Shown here in pieces: positions 8,023 through 16,605 of a stretch of 64,000 nt of DNA. The number at the start of each line of letters is the position of its first letter. Position 1 is the first letter of the stretch. This stretch comes from Alphaproteobacteria bacterium (GTDB taxonomy: Bacteria; Pseudomonadota; Alphaproteobacteria; CACIAM-22H2): NCBI GenBank assembly GCA_016124335.1, contig WGNX01000001.1, forward strand, positions 1 to 64,000, in the 5' to 3' direction. Below the pieces are notes generated by a model, which made no database searches, was not told where the DNA came from, and saw nothing but the letters and a program-made list of their open reading frames with translations. The position numbers were made by a program, and so were the translations under genes.

Positions 8023-9189
8023 TCAGGCGGCCTTGGAAAGCCCGGCCTTCGCTTCGGCAAACGCCCATTCGAGCCAGCCGAACAGCGCCTCGAGATCGGA
8101 CGTCTCGACCGTGGCACCGGCCCAGATGCGAAGCCCCGGCGGTGCATCGCGGTAGGCGTCGATGTCGTAGGCGACCTTCTCGGCCTCGAGTGCCGCGACC
8201 ATCTTCTTCGAGAAGGCGGCCTTCGCATCGGCATCGAGTGCGGCCACGGCCGGGTCCTTGATGACAAGGCACACCGACGTGCACGAGCGGATCGCCTTGT
8301 CTTCGGCAAGGAAGCCCACCCACGGCGTCTTGGCGGCCCACGCCTCGATCGCGGCGAGGTTGCCTTCCGAGCGCTTCACGAGCGCGTCGAGCCCGCCGAT
8401 CTTCTCGGCCCACATCAGCCCGTCGAGCGCATCCTCGACCGCGAGCATGGAGGGCGTATTGATCGTCTCGCCCTTGAACACGCCCTCGATCAGCTTGCCG
8501 CCCTGCGTGAGGCGGAAGATCTTGGGCATCGGCCAGGGCGGGCTGTAGGTGGTGAGGCGTTCGACCGCGCGGGGGCTGAGCACCAGCATGCCGTGCTGGC
8601 CTTCGCCGCCCAGCACCTTCTGCCAGGACCAGGTGGTGACATCGAGCTTGTCCCACGGCAGGCGCATGGCGAACGTGGCCGAGGTGGCATCGCAGATCGT
8701 CAGGCCCTTGCGGTCCGCCGGGATCCAGTCGCCGTTTGGCACGCGCACGCCCGAGGTCGTGCCGTTCCACGTGAAGACGACGTCGTTCTCGAAATCGACG
8801 CCCGCCAGATCGGGCAGCTTGCCGTAGCCGGATTCGATCGTGCGCGCGTTCTTGAGCTTGAGCTGCTTGGCGACGTCCGACACCCAGCCGGCGCCGAACG
8901 ATTCCCACGCCAGCATGTCGACGCCGCGCGGGCCCAGCAGCGACCACAGCGCCATCTCGACGGCACCCGTGTCGGAGGCGGGCACGATGCCGATGCGGTA
9001 ATCGGCCGGAATGCCCAGCACCTTGCGGGTGCGCTCGATCACGTCGGCAAGCTTGGCCTTGCCGAGCTTCGAACGGTGCGAGCGCCCGAGGGCGGCATTC
9101 TTCAGGTTTTCAAGGGACCATCCGGGGCGCTTGGCGCAGGGTCCGGACGAGAAGTTCGCGCACGCGGGGCGCGCAGTCGGTTTCATCAT
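8023..9189 (-). CDS. serC: Phosphoserine aminotransferase
   Basis: SerC transaminates 3-phosphohydroxypyruvate with glutamate to O-phosphoserine, the second step of serine synthesis. The 388-residue protein is the alphaproteobacterial type: [13 protein letters not shown] at the N-terminus, GTTSGVRV, and the PLP lysine at about residue 191 in [14 protein letters not shown]. Two ATGs are adjacent (9189 and 9186); either may be used. The leader carries three hairpins, the last enclosing the ribosome-binding site, so translation is probably controlled. Confidence 0.97.
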   Translation of the reverse strand: MMKPTARPACANFSSGPCAKRPGWSLENLKNAALGRSHRSKLGKAKLADVIERTRKVLGIPADYRIGIVPASDTGAVEMALWSLLGPRGVDMLAWESFGAGWVSDVAKQLKLKNARTIESGYGKLPDLAGVDFENDVVFTWNGTTSGVRVPNGDWIPADRKGLTICDATSATFAMRLPWDKLDVTTWSWQKVLGGEGQHGMLVLSPRAVERLTTYSPPWPMPKIFRLTQGGKLIEGVFKGETINTPSMLAVEDALDGLMWAEKIGGLDALVKRSEGNLAAIEAWAAKTPWVGFLAEDKAIRSCTSVCLVIKDPAVAALDADAKAAFSKKMVAALEAEKVAYDIDAYRDAPPGLRIWAGATVETSDLEALFGWLEWAFAEAKAGLSKAA

Positions 9190-9190
9190 T

Positions 9191-9270
9191 TTAAGCTCTT
9201 CCTTTCAGAAGAGCCGGGACCCGTTGGGAGGTCCTGGCCCGGCACCGCTTCTAGAGAGGTGCCGGACCCC
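9191..9270 (-). ncRNA. serC-type leader RNA element
   Basis: Read on the minus strand, three hairpins stack directly before serC: CCGGCACC/GGTGCCGG (9239-9246 with 9258-9265), GGACC/GGTCC (9217-9221 with 9230-9234, loop rich in CCCAACG), and GCTCTTC/GAAGAGC (9195-9201 with 9208-9214), which contains the AGGAAG ribosome-binding site. A conserved structured leader called the serC motif is known upstream of serC-serA in alphaproteobacteria; position and architecture match. The ligand, if any, is not established. The family name is by recall, not by a covariance-model search. Confidence 0.7.
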
Positions 9271-9297
9271 GCGCAACCGAAAAAATGTAAACGCCGT

Positions 9298-11187
9298 TCA
9301 GATCTCCACGCGCGTGCCCAGCTCGACGACCTTGCCCGGCGGGATGCGGAAGAAGTCGCCGGCATTGGCGCCAAGCTTGTAGAGCGCGATGAAGAGCCGC
9401 TCCTGCCAGCGCGGCAGCGTCGGCTTGACGGCGGCAGACAGCGAATTCCGCCCGATGAAATACGACGTGCGCATTTCGTCCCACGCATGGCCGTAACGCG
9501 GCAGGTGCGCCAGCGCCTTGGGTACGTCGGGCGTCTGCATGAAGCCGAAGGACATCTTCACCGCAAGGAAGCCCTTGCCGAGATCTTCCACGCTCACCCG
9601 CTCGGCCCCCGGCACGCGGGGAACCGGCAGCGTGGTGACCGAGGCAAGCACGACGCGCTCGTGGAGGATCTGGTTGTGCTTGAGATTGTGCAGGAGTGCG
9701 CGCGGGATCTCGCTTGCCCGCGCGGTCATGAACACGGCCGTGCCCGGCACGCGGTGCGGCTTGCCCGGTTCGATGCGGCGCAGGAACAGTTCGGTCGGCA
9801 GCGAATCGGCACTTTCCTGATCGGCCAGTGCGGTGCGCCCGCGCCGCCAGGTCCACATCGTCGCGAACACGAGCGCGCCCACCGCCAGCGGGATCCAGCC
9901 GCCCGAGGCGATCTTCAGCAGGTTTGCCGACAGGAACGCCGCGTCGACGACAAGGAAGCCGCCCAGCACCAGCGCCACGCGGCCCCGGCTCCAGCCCCAC
10001 AGGTGGCGCGCGGCCGCCATCGCCAGCACGGTCGTCACCAGCATCGTGCCGGTGACCGCAATGCCGTAGGCGTTGGCGAGCCGGTCGGACGACCCGAAGC
10101 CCGCCACGAGCAGCGCCACGCCGATCATCAGGCCCCAGTTGAGCGTGGGCACGTAGATCTGCCCCATCTCGCTGTGCGAGGTGTGGCGGATGCGCATGCG
10201 GGGCGAGAGGTCCAGCAGCGTCGCCTGCTGCGCCATCGAGAATGCGCCCGAGATGACGGCCTGCGAGGCGATGACGGTTGCCGCCGTGGCAAGCGCCACC
10301 ATCGGCAGCAGCGCCCAGCCCGGCGCCATCAGGTAGAACGGGTTGGCGACCGCGGCCGGGTTCGCCAGCACCAGCGCGCCCTGCCCGAAGTAATTCACCA
10401 GCAGCGAGGGCAGCACGAGGCCGAACCATGCCCAGCGGATCGGCTTGGCGCCGAAATGGCCCATGTCGGCGTAAAGCGCCTCGCCGCCGGTGATCGCGAG
10501 CACGACCGAGCCGAGTGCGGCGAACCCGACCCAGCCGTTGTCGAGGAAGAATTCGACCGCGTGGCGCGGATCGAGTGCCGCAAGAACGCCCGGCCGCTCG
10601 GCGATGTGGACGAGGCCCAGCACCAGCAATGCCGCAAACCACACGACGGTGATGGGCCCGAACAGCTTGCCCACGCCCGCCGTGCCGAAGCGCTGCACGA
10701 CGAACAGGGCGACGAGCACGGCCAGCGACAGCGGCACGACGAAGGGCTCGAACGCGTCGGTCGCGATCTTGAGGCCTTCGACCGCCGACAGCACCGAGAT
10801 GGCCGGCGTCAGGATGCAGTCGCCGTAGAACAGGGCCGCGCCCACCACGCCCAGCGCGAACAGCGTGCGCCTGGCGCGTGCGCCAAGCCCCTTGCCGTCG
10901 AGTGTCAGCGCCATCAGCGCCAGCACGCCGCCTTCCCCGCGATTGTCCCAGCGCATGGCGAGCACGACGTATTTGAGCGTCACGACGCCGATCAGCGACC
11001 AGAAGATCAGCGACAGGATGCCCAGCACCTGCGCCTCGCCCGTGTCGCCGGCCGCGTTGAGACATTCGCGCAGCGTGTAGAGCGGGCTCGTGCCGATGTC
11101 GCCGTAGACCACGCCGACGGCGGCAAGCGCGAGCCTGAGCACATCCTTGAGCGACGGCGCGTTGGCACCATCGACGGGGGTCGTCAT
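9298..11187 (-). CDS. kup: Low-affinity potassium uptake protein, Kup family
   Basis: Kup is a single-protein K+/H+ symporter of the inner membrane. The start at 11187 is preceded by AAGGAG and gives 629 residues, the family norm. It opens with the Kup signature GVVYGDIGTSPLYTL and continues through about twelve hydrophobic segments (including GALFYGDCILTPAISVLSAV and TGGEALYADMGHFG) to a ~160-residue soluble C-terminal domain. It precedes serC on the same strand, with the serC leader filling the ~110 bp between. Reading from 11310 would add a poorly conserved extension. Confidence 0.95.
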   Translation of the reverse strand: MTTPVDGANAPSLKDVLRLALAAVGVVYGDIGTSPLYTLRECLNAAGDTGEAQVLGILSLIFWSLIGVVTLKYVVLAMRWDNRGEGGVLALMALTLDGKGLGARARRTLFALGVVGAALFYGDCILTPAISVLSAVEGLKIATDAFEPFVVPLSLAVLVALFVVQRFGTAGVGKLFGPITVVWFAALLVLGLVHIAERPGVLAALDPRHAVEFFLDNGWVGFAALGSVVLAITGGEALYADMGHFGAKPIRWAWFGLVLPSLLVNYFGQGALVLANPAAVANPFYLMAPGWALLPMVALATAATVIASQAVISGAFSMAQQATLLDLSPRMRIRHTSHSEMGQIYVPTLNWGLMIGVALLVAGFGSSDRLANAYGIAVTGTMLVTTVLAMAAARHLWGWSRGRVALVLGGFLVVDAAFLSANLLKIASGGWIPLAVGALVFATMWTWRRGRTALADQESADSLPTELFLRRIEPGKPHRVPGTAVFMTARASEIPRALLHNLKHNQILHERVVLASVTTLPVPRVPGAERVSVEDLGKGFLAVKMSFGFMQTPDVPKALAHLPRYGHAWDEMRTSYFIGRNSLSAAVKPTLPRWQERLFIALYKLGANAGDFFRIPPGKVVELGTRVEI

Positions 11188-11355
11188 CGAATTCTCCTTG
11201 CCAGATGCGGCGCGAGGCATAGACCCGGCGCTGGCGCCGGAGCTTACGCCGAATTCGCATGGCAGGCGCGGACCTGCGCGCATGGGAGGCTTCGGCGTTT
11301 CTTGCATCAAAGAAGGCTATGTCCTTGGACATGCAGGCGCGGATAGGATCGTGAC

Positions 11356-11868
11356 ATGTCCCAGGCATACGTCCGGTCCCGCGGCAATATCGGTATGCTA
11401 ACGGTTGCAGATCGCGAATTTGCCTGCGTGCTGGGCAAAGCCGGCGTGGTATCGGCCGACGCCAAGCGCGAAGGCGACGGTGCGACACCGGCCGGCACAT
11501 GGAAACTGCGCGCCGGCTTCTGGCGCGCGGACCGATTGGCGAAGCCCGATGGCCCGCTCGCATTCACCCCCATCGCGGCCGACATGTTCTGGGACGACGA
11601 TCCCGCCTCGCCCCACTACAACACGCTGCGCCGCGGCGCGCCGCCCAAACATCCCGAACGGCTCCTGCGCGCCGATCCTGTCTACGATGTCGTTGTGCCG
11701 CTGGGTTTCAACGACGACCCGATCGTGCCCGGCCGCGGCAGTGCCATCTTCCTGCATGTCGCGCGCCCCGAGCGCACGCCCACGGCGGGCTGCGTGGCGC
11801 TGGCGCTCGACGATCTGCTGGAAGTCCTCGCCGCCCTGCCGCCCGATCCCTCGCTGACGATCGGGTAA
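11356..11868 (+). CDS. L,D-transpeptidase catalytic domain (YkuD-type) protein
   Basis: The 170-residue protein consists almost wholly of a YkuD-type catalytic domain. The active-site block is IFLHVARPERTPTAGCVAL, with His134 and the nucleophile Cys146 (here TAGCV, where SHGC is common). Such enzymes make 3-3 cross-links in peptidoglycan or attach lipoproteins to it. I see no signal peptide or LysM domain, as in the stand-alone COG3786-like members, so export is unclear. It is divergent from kup (168 bp between starts) and convergent with the GNAT-cupin gene (13 bp between stops). Confidence 0.85.
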   Translation: MSQAYVRSRGNIGMLTVADREFACVLGKAGVVSADAKREGDGATPAGTWKLRAGFWRADRLAKPDGPLAFTPIAADMFWDDDPASPHYNTLRRGAPPKHPERLLRADPVYDVVVPLGFNDDPIVPGRGSAIFLHVARPERTPTAGCVALALDDLLEVLAALPPDPSLTIG

Positions 11869-11881
11869 CGGACGGCACGGT

Positions 11882-12856
11882 TCAATAGGCCGATCCGTCC
11901 TTGCGCGTGAAACGGAGCTTGCCGTCGTCCCCCCGCTTCAGCGCCAGGTCGTCGGCCGGGTAGTCGGCCGAATCGTCCGGCGTCCGGTCGCCGATTTCGA
12001 GATAGACGACATCGTGCGGGGTCCGGTTGACGAGCTGGTGCGCCCGTCCGCCGGCCGCAAACCCCGCACACGCGCCGGGGCGAAGCGTCGTTTCGCCTTC
12101 GTCGGTCACCAGCGTCGGTTCGCCGGAAACGACGAAGACGAATTCGTCCTGCCGGGTGTGTCGATGAAGGACCGACGACTCGCCGCCCGGCGCCAGCGTC
12201 GTCAGGTTGACGCCGAAATTCTTCAGGCCGAACCGGTCGCCGAGGACACGCTTCGCGCGGCCGGCCATGCGCGAATAGAACGGCTCGGGATAGTTCGAGC
12301 GTTGCGCGCGGATCTCGACGGCATGCGCGTCGAGCGCAAGCTTCGCATCGATCGGCGGCGGCGTCTCGGCAGGCGCGCCGGCAAGTCTTTCCAGCGCTTC
12401 GCCTTCCATGCGCAGGCCGATCCATTCCGGCGTCTCGGCCGCACCAAGCCCCTTGTAGAAATCGCGCGCGGGCACGTTCCAGTCGAGGACGGACCACTGG
12501 TAGCGCGCGCAGCCGCGCGCCAGCGCAAGCTTGGCCCCCCATGCGATCAGCGCCTTGCCGATGCCCTGCCCGCGCGCGCTTTCCTCGACATAGAGGTCTT
12601 CGAGATAGAGCCCCGGCGCGCAGGCGAAGGTGGAGAATGTGGAGTAGAACAGCGCGAAGCCCACGTTGCGGCCGTCGAGCGAGGCGAGTGCCGCTTCGGC
12701 CGCAGGCCGCGGCCCGAAAAGATGGCGCACGAGCGTGGCCTCGTCGGCGGCGACCGTGTGCTCGAGCTTCTCGTAGACCGCGAGCAGGCGGATGAAGCGC
12801 AGCAGTTCGCCCGCGTCCTCGGCGCGCGCGGGGCGGATCGCGACGTTCGCGTTCAT
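11882..12856 (-). CDS. GNAT acetyltransferase fused to a C-terminal cupin
   Basis: Residues 1-~160 are a GNAT domain with the acetyl-CoA loop ESARGQGIGKALI preceded by the LEDLYVE strand, and a spermidine/diamine-acetyltransferase-like start (IRPARAEDAGELLRFI). Residues ~190-324 form a cupin with the metal-type HRHTRQDEFVFV block and a later GRAHQLVNRTPHDVVYLEIG. The substrate is unknown; the pairing suggests acylation and binding of one small molecule. The ATG overlaps the stop of the upstream MaoC gene by 4 bp, so the two are translationally coupled. The fusion is uninterrupted in one frame. Confidence 0.85.
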   Translation of the reverse strand: MNANVAIRPARAEDAGELLRFIRLLAVYEKLEHTVAADEATLVRHLFGPRPAAEAALASLDGRNVGFALFYSTFSTFACAPGLYLEDLYVEESARGQGIGKALIAWGAKLALARGCARYQWSVLDWNVPARDFYKGLGAAETPEWIGLRMEGEALERLAGAPAETPPPIDAKLALDAHAVEIRAQRSNYPEPFYSRMAGRAKRVLGDRFGLKNFGVNLTTLAPGGESSVLHRHTRQDEFVFVVSGEPTLVTDEGETTLRPGACAGFAAGGRAHQLVNRTPHDVVYLEIGDRTPDDSADYPADDLALKRGDDGKLRFTRKDGSAY

Positions 12857-13317
12857 GCGTCGCGCCTCCGCTTCACGAGGATCAGGAAGGTCGTCGTCAT
12901 TACCGGCTCGTCGCGCTGGTTGAGCGCGGTCAGGTGGAACTTGAGGATGCCGCGGTCGGGCTTGGATCTGGACGGCACGATGTCCTTCACCTCGCCAAGC
13001 GTACGGATCGTGTCGCCGACCTGGACGGGTTTGAGCCAGCGCAGCTCGTCCATGCCCGGCCCGCCCATCGACGCGCTCTTGAGGAAGCCGGTCTGGTACA
13101 TGAGGCGGAAGGCGACCGACAGCGTGTGGAAGCCCGACGCGATGAGCCCGCCATAGTTCGACTTGCGCGCGGCATCCGCGTCGATATGGAAGGGCTGCGG
13201 GTCGTACGCGAAAGCGAAATCGACGATCGAGGATTCGGTGAAGGTGTAGCCGCCGCTCTCGAAGCGGTCGCCGGCCTTCAGTTCGTCGAGATAGTAGTCC
13301 TGGCGCGGTGCGGTCAT
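12853..13317 (-). CDS. MaoC-like (R)-specific enoyl-CoA hydratase domain protein
   Basis: This 154-residue single hotdog-fold protein carries the MaoC hydratase motif: Asp and His of FAYDPQPFHIDADAA (catalytic dyad about residues 39 and 44) and the GLIASGFHTLSVAFRLM helix. Members hydrate 2-enoyl-CoA or act on related thioesters; the exact substrate is unknown. The start at 13317 follows GGGAGA; the gene lies 26 bp after the Ada-like gene and overlaps the next gene by 4 bp. Confidence 0.85.
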   Translation of the reverse strand: MTAPRQDYYLDELKAGDRFESGGYTFTESSIVDFAFAYDPQPFHIDADAARKSNYGGLIASGFHTLSVAFRLMYQTGFLKSASMGGPGMDELRWLKPVQVGDTIRTLGEVKDIVPSRSKPDRGILKFHLTALNQRDEPVMTTTFLILVKRRRDA

Positions 13318-13343
13318 CGTACGTGTCTCCCGGGTCCGGGAGA

Positions 13344-14213
13344 CTAGCCGTGCGCGGCGGCCCCCGCCAGCGCGCTCGCGTCGGCATGCGCGGCTTCCCA
13401 GCCGATCATCGCCATCTTGCGCGGCTTGCCCCAGTGGTAGTGGCTGATCGCGCCCGACTTTCGTATGACGCGATGGCACGGCACCAGCCACGAGATCGGG
13501 TTGGCGCCCACCGCCGTGCCGACCGCACGGCTGGCCGAAGGCTTGCCGACCGCCTGCGCGATGTCGTCGTAGGCGACGAGCTTTCCCTGCGGGATCGTCA
13601 GCAGCGCTTCCCACACCTTGATCTGCCAGGGGGAGCCGCAGAGCAGCAGCTTGAGCCTTGCCCCTTTCTTGCGCGCGGCCGGATCGAACAGCACGGATGC
13701 GATGCGCGCGACTTCGGCCGGGTCTTCGCGGAATTTCGCGTCCGGCCAGCGGCGCTTCATGTCGTCGAAGGCCGCGCGCTTGCCGTCGGCGCCGGGCATC
13801 GCGAAGGCAAGCCCGCAGATGCCGCGCGCCGTCGTCAGCACCAGCGCCTCGCCGAACGGCGAGTCCGCCCAGCCCCACGAAATCTCCAGCCCCGCGCCGC
13901 GCAGCTTGTATTCGCCCGGCGTGACCGCTTCGTGCGCGACGAACAGGTCGTGCAGCCGGCCCGGCCCCGACAGCCCGGCCGCGAAGCTCGCATCGAGCAC
14001 GGAGCCCGCACCCGCAAGGCATTCCTTGGCGCGATCGAGGCTGAGATACTGGAGGAACTTCTTCGGGCTGACGCCGACCCAGCGCGTGAAAAGGCGCTGG
14101 AAATGGAAGGGTGAAAGCCCTACTTCGGCCGCCGCGCGGTCGAGATCGGGCTGGTCGTCGACGTTCTCCTCGAGAAAGGCGAGCGCCCTGGCGATGCGGT
14201 CGTAATCGTTCAT
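13344..14213 (-). CDS. AraC-type regulator fused to methylated-DNA-protein cysteine methyltransferase (Ada-like)
   Basis: The N-terminal ~100 residues are an AraC-family HTH (LDRAAAEVGLSPFHFQRLFTRW). The C-terminal half is an O6-alkylguanine-DNA alkyltransferase with the acceptor Cys246 in PCHRVI, SRAVGTAVGANP before it, and a helix-turn-helix-like QIKVWEALLTIPQGKLVAYDDIA. The phosphotriester-sensing Zn domain of E. coli Ada is absent, so the activation signal differs from classical Ada. The 289-residue length fits the bifunctional HTH/MGMT group. It removes alkyl groups from guanine O6 by suicide transfer. It lies 56 bp after lysE and may end that operon. Confidence 0.9.
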   Translation of the reverse strand: MNDYDRIARALAFLEENVDDQPDLDRAAAEVGLSPFHFQRLFTRWVGVSPKKFLQYLSLDRAKECLAGAGSVLDASFAAGLSGPGRLHDLFVAHEAVTPGEYKLRGAGLEISWGWADSPFGEALVLTTARGICGLAFAMPGADGKRAAFDDMKRRWPDAKFREDPAEVARIASVLFDPAARKKGARLKLLLCGSPWQIKVWEALLTIPQGKLVAYDDIAQAVGKPSASRAVGTAVGANPISWLVPCHRVIRKSGAISHYHWGKPRKMAMIGWEAAHADASALAGAAAHG

Positions 14214-14269
14214 GGGAGAAATCTAGGCGGGCGGGCCTGCCCGAACCACCCGGAACTTGCGCTTGCCGC

Positions 14270-14872
14270 CTAGCCTTCGAAAAGGACCGGGACGAGCGAG
14301 GCGACGAGCAGGACGGCCATCGTCCAGTTGAAGCGGCGCACGTTGCGCGCCTCGGAAAGGTAGCGGCGCAGCCACACGCCGAACATCGCCCAGATCGTGA
14401 TCGTGGGCAGGTTCACCAGCCCGAATGTTCCCGCGACGACGAACAGGCTGGTGAACTGGCTTTCCGCAAGCGTATAGGCCGCGATCGCCGAAAGTGCCAT
14501 CGCCCACGCCTTGGGGTTCACCCACTGGAAGGCGGCGGCCTGAAGGAACGTCATCGGGCGGGCACCCTCGCGCGCCTCGCCGATGGCGCCGGCATTGGCG
14601 ATCTTCCAGGCAAGCCAGACCATGTAGGCCACGCCCGCGACCTTCATGAAGCCGTGCAGCCACGGCAGCAGCTCGAAAAGCCGGCCGATGCCCAGCCCCA
14701 CGAGCACGATCATGGCCGTGAAGCCGATGGCGATGCCCAGCATGTGCGGGATCGTGCGCGCGAAACCGAAATTCACGCCCGAGGCGAGCAGCATCATGTT
14801 GTTGGGGCCCGGCGTGACCGACGTCACGAAGCAGAACAAGATCAATGCGACAAGCTGTTCGGCGCCAAGCAT
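14270..14872 (-). CDS. LysE/RhtB-family amino-acid exporter
   Basis: The 200-residue inner-membrane protein has the LysE family hallmark near the N-terminus (FVTSVTPGPNNMMLLASGVNFG) and six hydrophobic segments, with FQWVNPKAWAMALSA between the third and fourth. Family members export lysine, arginine, threonine, homoserine or similar amines. The ATG at 14872 lies 2 bp after the stop of the GNAT gene and only ~200 codons remain, so this start is preferred to a longer reading. It is the last clearly linked member of the PaiB-PhzF-GNAT-GNAT-LysE operon. Confidence 0.92.
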   Translation of the reverse strand: MLGAEQLVALILFCFVTSVTPGPNNMMLLASGVNFGFARTIPHMLGIAIGFTAMIVLVGLGIGRLFELLPWLHGFMKVAGVAYMVWLAWKIANAGAIGEAREGARPMTFLQAAAFQWVNPKAWAMALSAIAAYTLAESQFTSLFVVAGTFGLVNLPTITIWAMFGVWLRRYLSEARNVRRFNWTMAVLLVASLVPVLFEG

Positions 14873-14874
14873 GC

Positions 14875-15339
14875 TCAGTTCTCCGTTGCGGCCCTGCGGC
14901 GGTAGATGTCGGGATCGGCGCGCTCCATCACGCGTGCGGGTTCGGCCAGCGCCGTGAAGCCGTAATCGCGGTAGAGGCCGTGGGCATCGCGCGTGGCAAG
15001 GTGCCAGCGCCGGAATCCCTGCAATTCGGGATGCGCGAAGATCGCATCGAGCATGAAGCGCGACAGGCCACGGCCGCGAAAGGCCGCATCGACGAAAACG
15101 TCGGCGAGATAGCCGTAGGTGGCACGATCGCCAAGGACGCGCGCAAACCCGCGCTGCGCCCCGTCGGGCGCATAGACGCCAAAACACATCGAGCCCTCAA
15201 GCGCGCGCTCGAACACCGCGCGCGGCAGCCCGAGCGACCAGTACGCCTCGCGCGACAGCCAGCCATAGACGCGATCGCGGTCGATGCGTTTGCGATCGTC
15301 GCTGACGAAATGGCCGTCCTCGCGCGTGCGCAGGCTCAC
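14875..15339 (-). CDS. GNAT-family N-acetyltransferase
   Basis: A 154-residue GNAT protein with the characteristic acetyl-CoA binding stretch LADVFVDAAFRGRGLSRFML and a C-terminal RDAHGLYRDYGFTALAEP that matches motif B of the family. Many such proteins acetylate small amines or amino acids; the substrate is unknown. It overlaps the upstream GNAT gene by 4 bp and lies 2 bp before lysE, so it belongs to the same transcript. Confidence 0.87.
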   Translation of the reverse strand: MSLRTREDGHFVSDDRKRIDRDRVYGWLSREAYWSLGLPRAVFERALEGSMCFGVYAPDGAQRGFARVLGDRATYGYLADVFVDAAFRGRGLSRFMLDAIFAHPELQGFRRWHLATRDAHGLYRDYGFTALAEPARVMERADPDIYRRRAATEN

Positions 15340-15812
15340 AGACCCAGCTCGTACCAGATCACGCCCGCATTCGGGTTCGGGTCAAACGGCGTGGTCTCGA
15401 GAAAGCCCATCGAGCGGTAGAGCTCGACCGCGGCTTCAAGCCGCGCGAGCGTGTGCAGGCGCAGGCGCCGGTAGCCGCGCTTGCGCGCTTCGTCGACGAC
15501 CGAGGCGGCGAGCTTGCGCCCGAGCCCCAGCCCGCGCGCGGACGGGCGCACGTAAAGCCGTTTCATTTCGGCGACGTCGGCATCGTCGATCGCGCGCAGC
15601 GCCACGACGCCGACCGGGCTGCCGTCGGCCTCGGCCAGCAGGATGCAGCCCGCCGGATCGGCGTACTTGCCCGGCAGGCCGGCAAGCTCGGCCTCGAATC
15701 CTTCGAAGCACAACGACGCGTCGAGCGCCCCTTCGTATTCGCGACAAAGTTCGCGCACCGCACCGAGGTCGGCAGCCCCTTCGGCATAACGCATCACGAG
15801 CAGGTCAGACAT
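15336..15812 (-). CDS. GNAT-family N-acetyltransferase (PaiA-like candidate)
   Basis: The 158-residue protein has the GNAT core MKRLYVRPSARGLGLGRKLAASVVDEARKRG in pieces (pyrophosphate loop ARGLGLGRKL) and ELYRSMGFLET near the end. In Bacillus a GNAT (PaiA, polyamine acetyltransferase) pairs with PaiB; the PaiB homologue two genes upstream makes a similar role possible here, but this is inference. The ATG at 15812 overlaps the end of phzF by 8 bp; a longer reading from 15872 would overlap much more. Confidence 0.87.
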   Translation of the reverse strand: MSDLLVMRYAEGAADLGAVRELCREYEGALDASLCFEGFEAELAGLPGKYADPAGCILLAEADGSPVGVVALRAIDDADVAEMKRLYVRPSARGLGLGRKLAASVVDEARKRGYRRLRLHTLARLEAAVELYRSMGFLETTPFDPNPNAGVIWYELGL

Positions 15813-16605
15813 GGATCGTCCCCTCGAGATAGAGCTTCGCCGCACCGCCCATATAGGTGCGTGCGCCCGCATGCTGGCAGTGGAGCGTGCCGCCGCGCCG
15901 GCTCACCTGCCGTGCGACGAGCTTCTTCTTGCCAAGCCGACCGGCCCAATAGGGCACGAGCGTGCAATGTGCCGAGCCGGTGACCGGGTCCTCGTCGATG
16001 CCCGCGGCCGGCGCGAAGAAGCGCGAGACGAAATCGAATCCGTCGCCGTTTCCGGGTGCCGTCGCGATCGCGCGGCCCAGCCGGGTCGCGGCGAGGCTGC
16101 GGATATCGGGAGCAAGCGCACGCACGGCCGCCTCGTTCTCGTACAGCACCATGTAGCGGTCGACGGAAAGCTGCACCGATACCGGCGTGCCGCCCATCGC
16201 GCTGGCGACGGCGGCGGCTTCCTCGGGCGAAACGGGTTCAAGACCGCGCGAGGGGAAATCCAGCGTGAACACGTCGCCCGCGCGCGTCACCTGCAACGGG
16301 CCCGACTTCGTGTGGAAGCGCACGGCCATGCGCGACGGATCGAGGATCGTCATCAGCACGTACGCGCTGGCGAGCGTCGCATGGCCGCACAACGGAACTT
16401 CGATCGCCGGCGTGAACCAGCGCAGGCGGAAATCCTCGCCCTCGGGCGCGAAGAACGCCGTTTCGGCGAGGTTATTTTCCGCCGCGATCGATTGCATCGT
16501 CGCGTCCGCAAGCCATTCGGAGAGCGGCACGACCGCTGCCGGGTTTCCCGCGAACAGCCGGTCGGCGAACGCGTCGACCTGATAGATCGAAAGACGTTTC
16601 GCCAC
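15805..16605 (-). CDS. PhzF-family isomerase/epimerase
   Basis: The 266-residue protein belongs to the PhzF fold (diaminopimelate-epimerase-like). It has the N-terminal YQVDAFADRLFAGNPAAVV, the catalytic Glu48 in NNLAETAFF, CGHATLASA and the C-terminal DPVTGSAHCTLVPYW. Members outside phenazine clusters are isomerases of unknown substrate; no other phenazine gene is here. The start is GTG at 16605, directly abutting the PaiB stop. Its place between PaiB and acetyltransferases suggests amine or amino-acid modification. Confidence 0.9.
   Translation of the reverse strand: MAKRLSIYQVDAFADRLFAGNPAAVVPLSEWLADATMQSIAAENNLAETAFFAPEGEDFRLRWFTPAIEVPLCGHATLASAYVLMTILDPSRMAVRFHTKSGPLQVTRAGDVFTLDFPSRGLEPVSPEEAAAVASAMGGTPVSVQLSVDRYMVLYENEAAVRALAPDIRSLAATRLGRAIATAPGNGDGFDFVSRFFAPAAGIDEDPVTGSAHCTLVPYWAGRLGKKKLVARQVSRRGGTLHCQHAGARTYMGGAAKLYLEGTIHV

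Noticed and set aside
8593..11346. A 917-codon plus-strand frame opposite serC and kup
   Set aside because: Antisense shadow with low-complexity Arg/His text.
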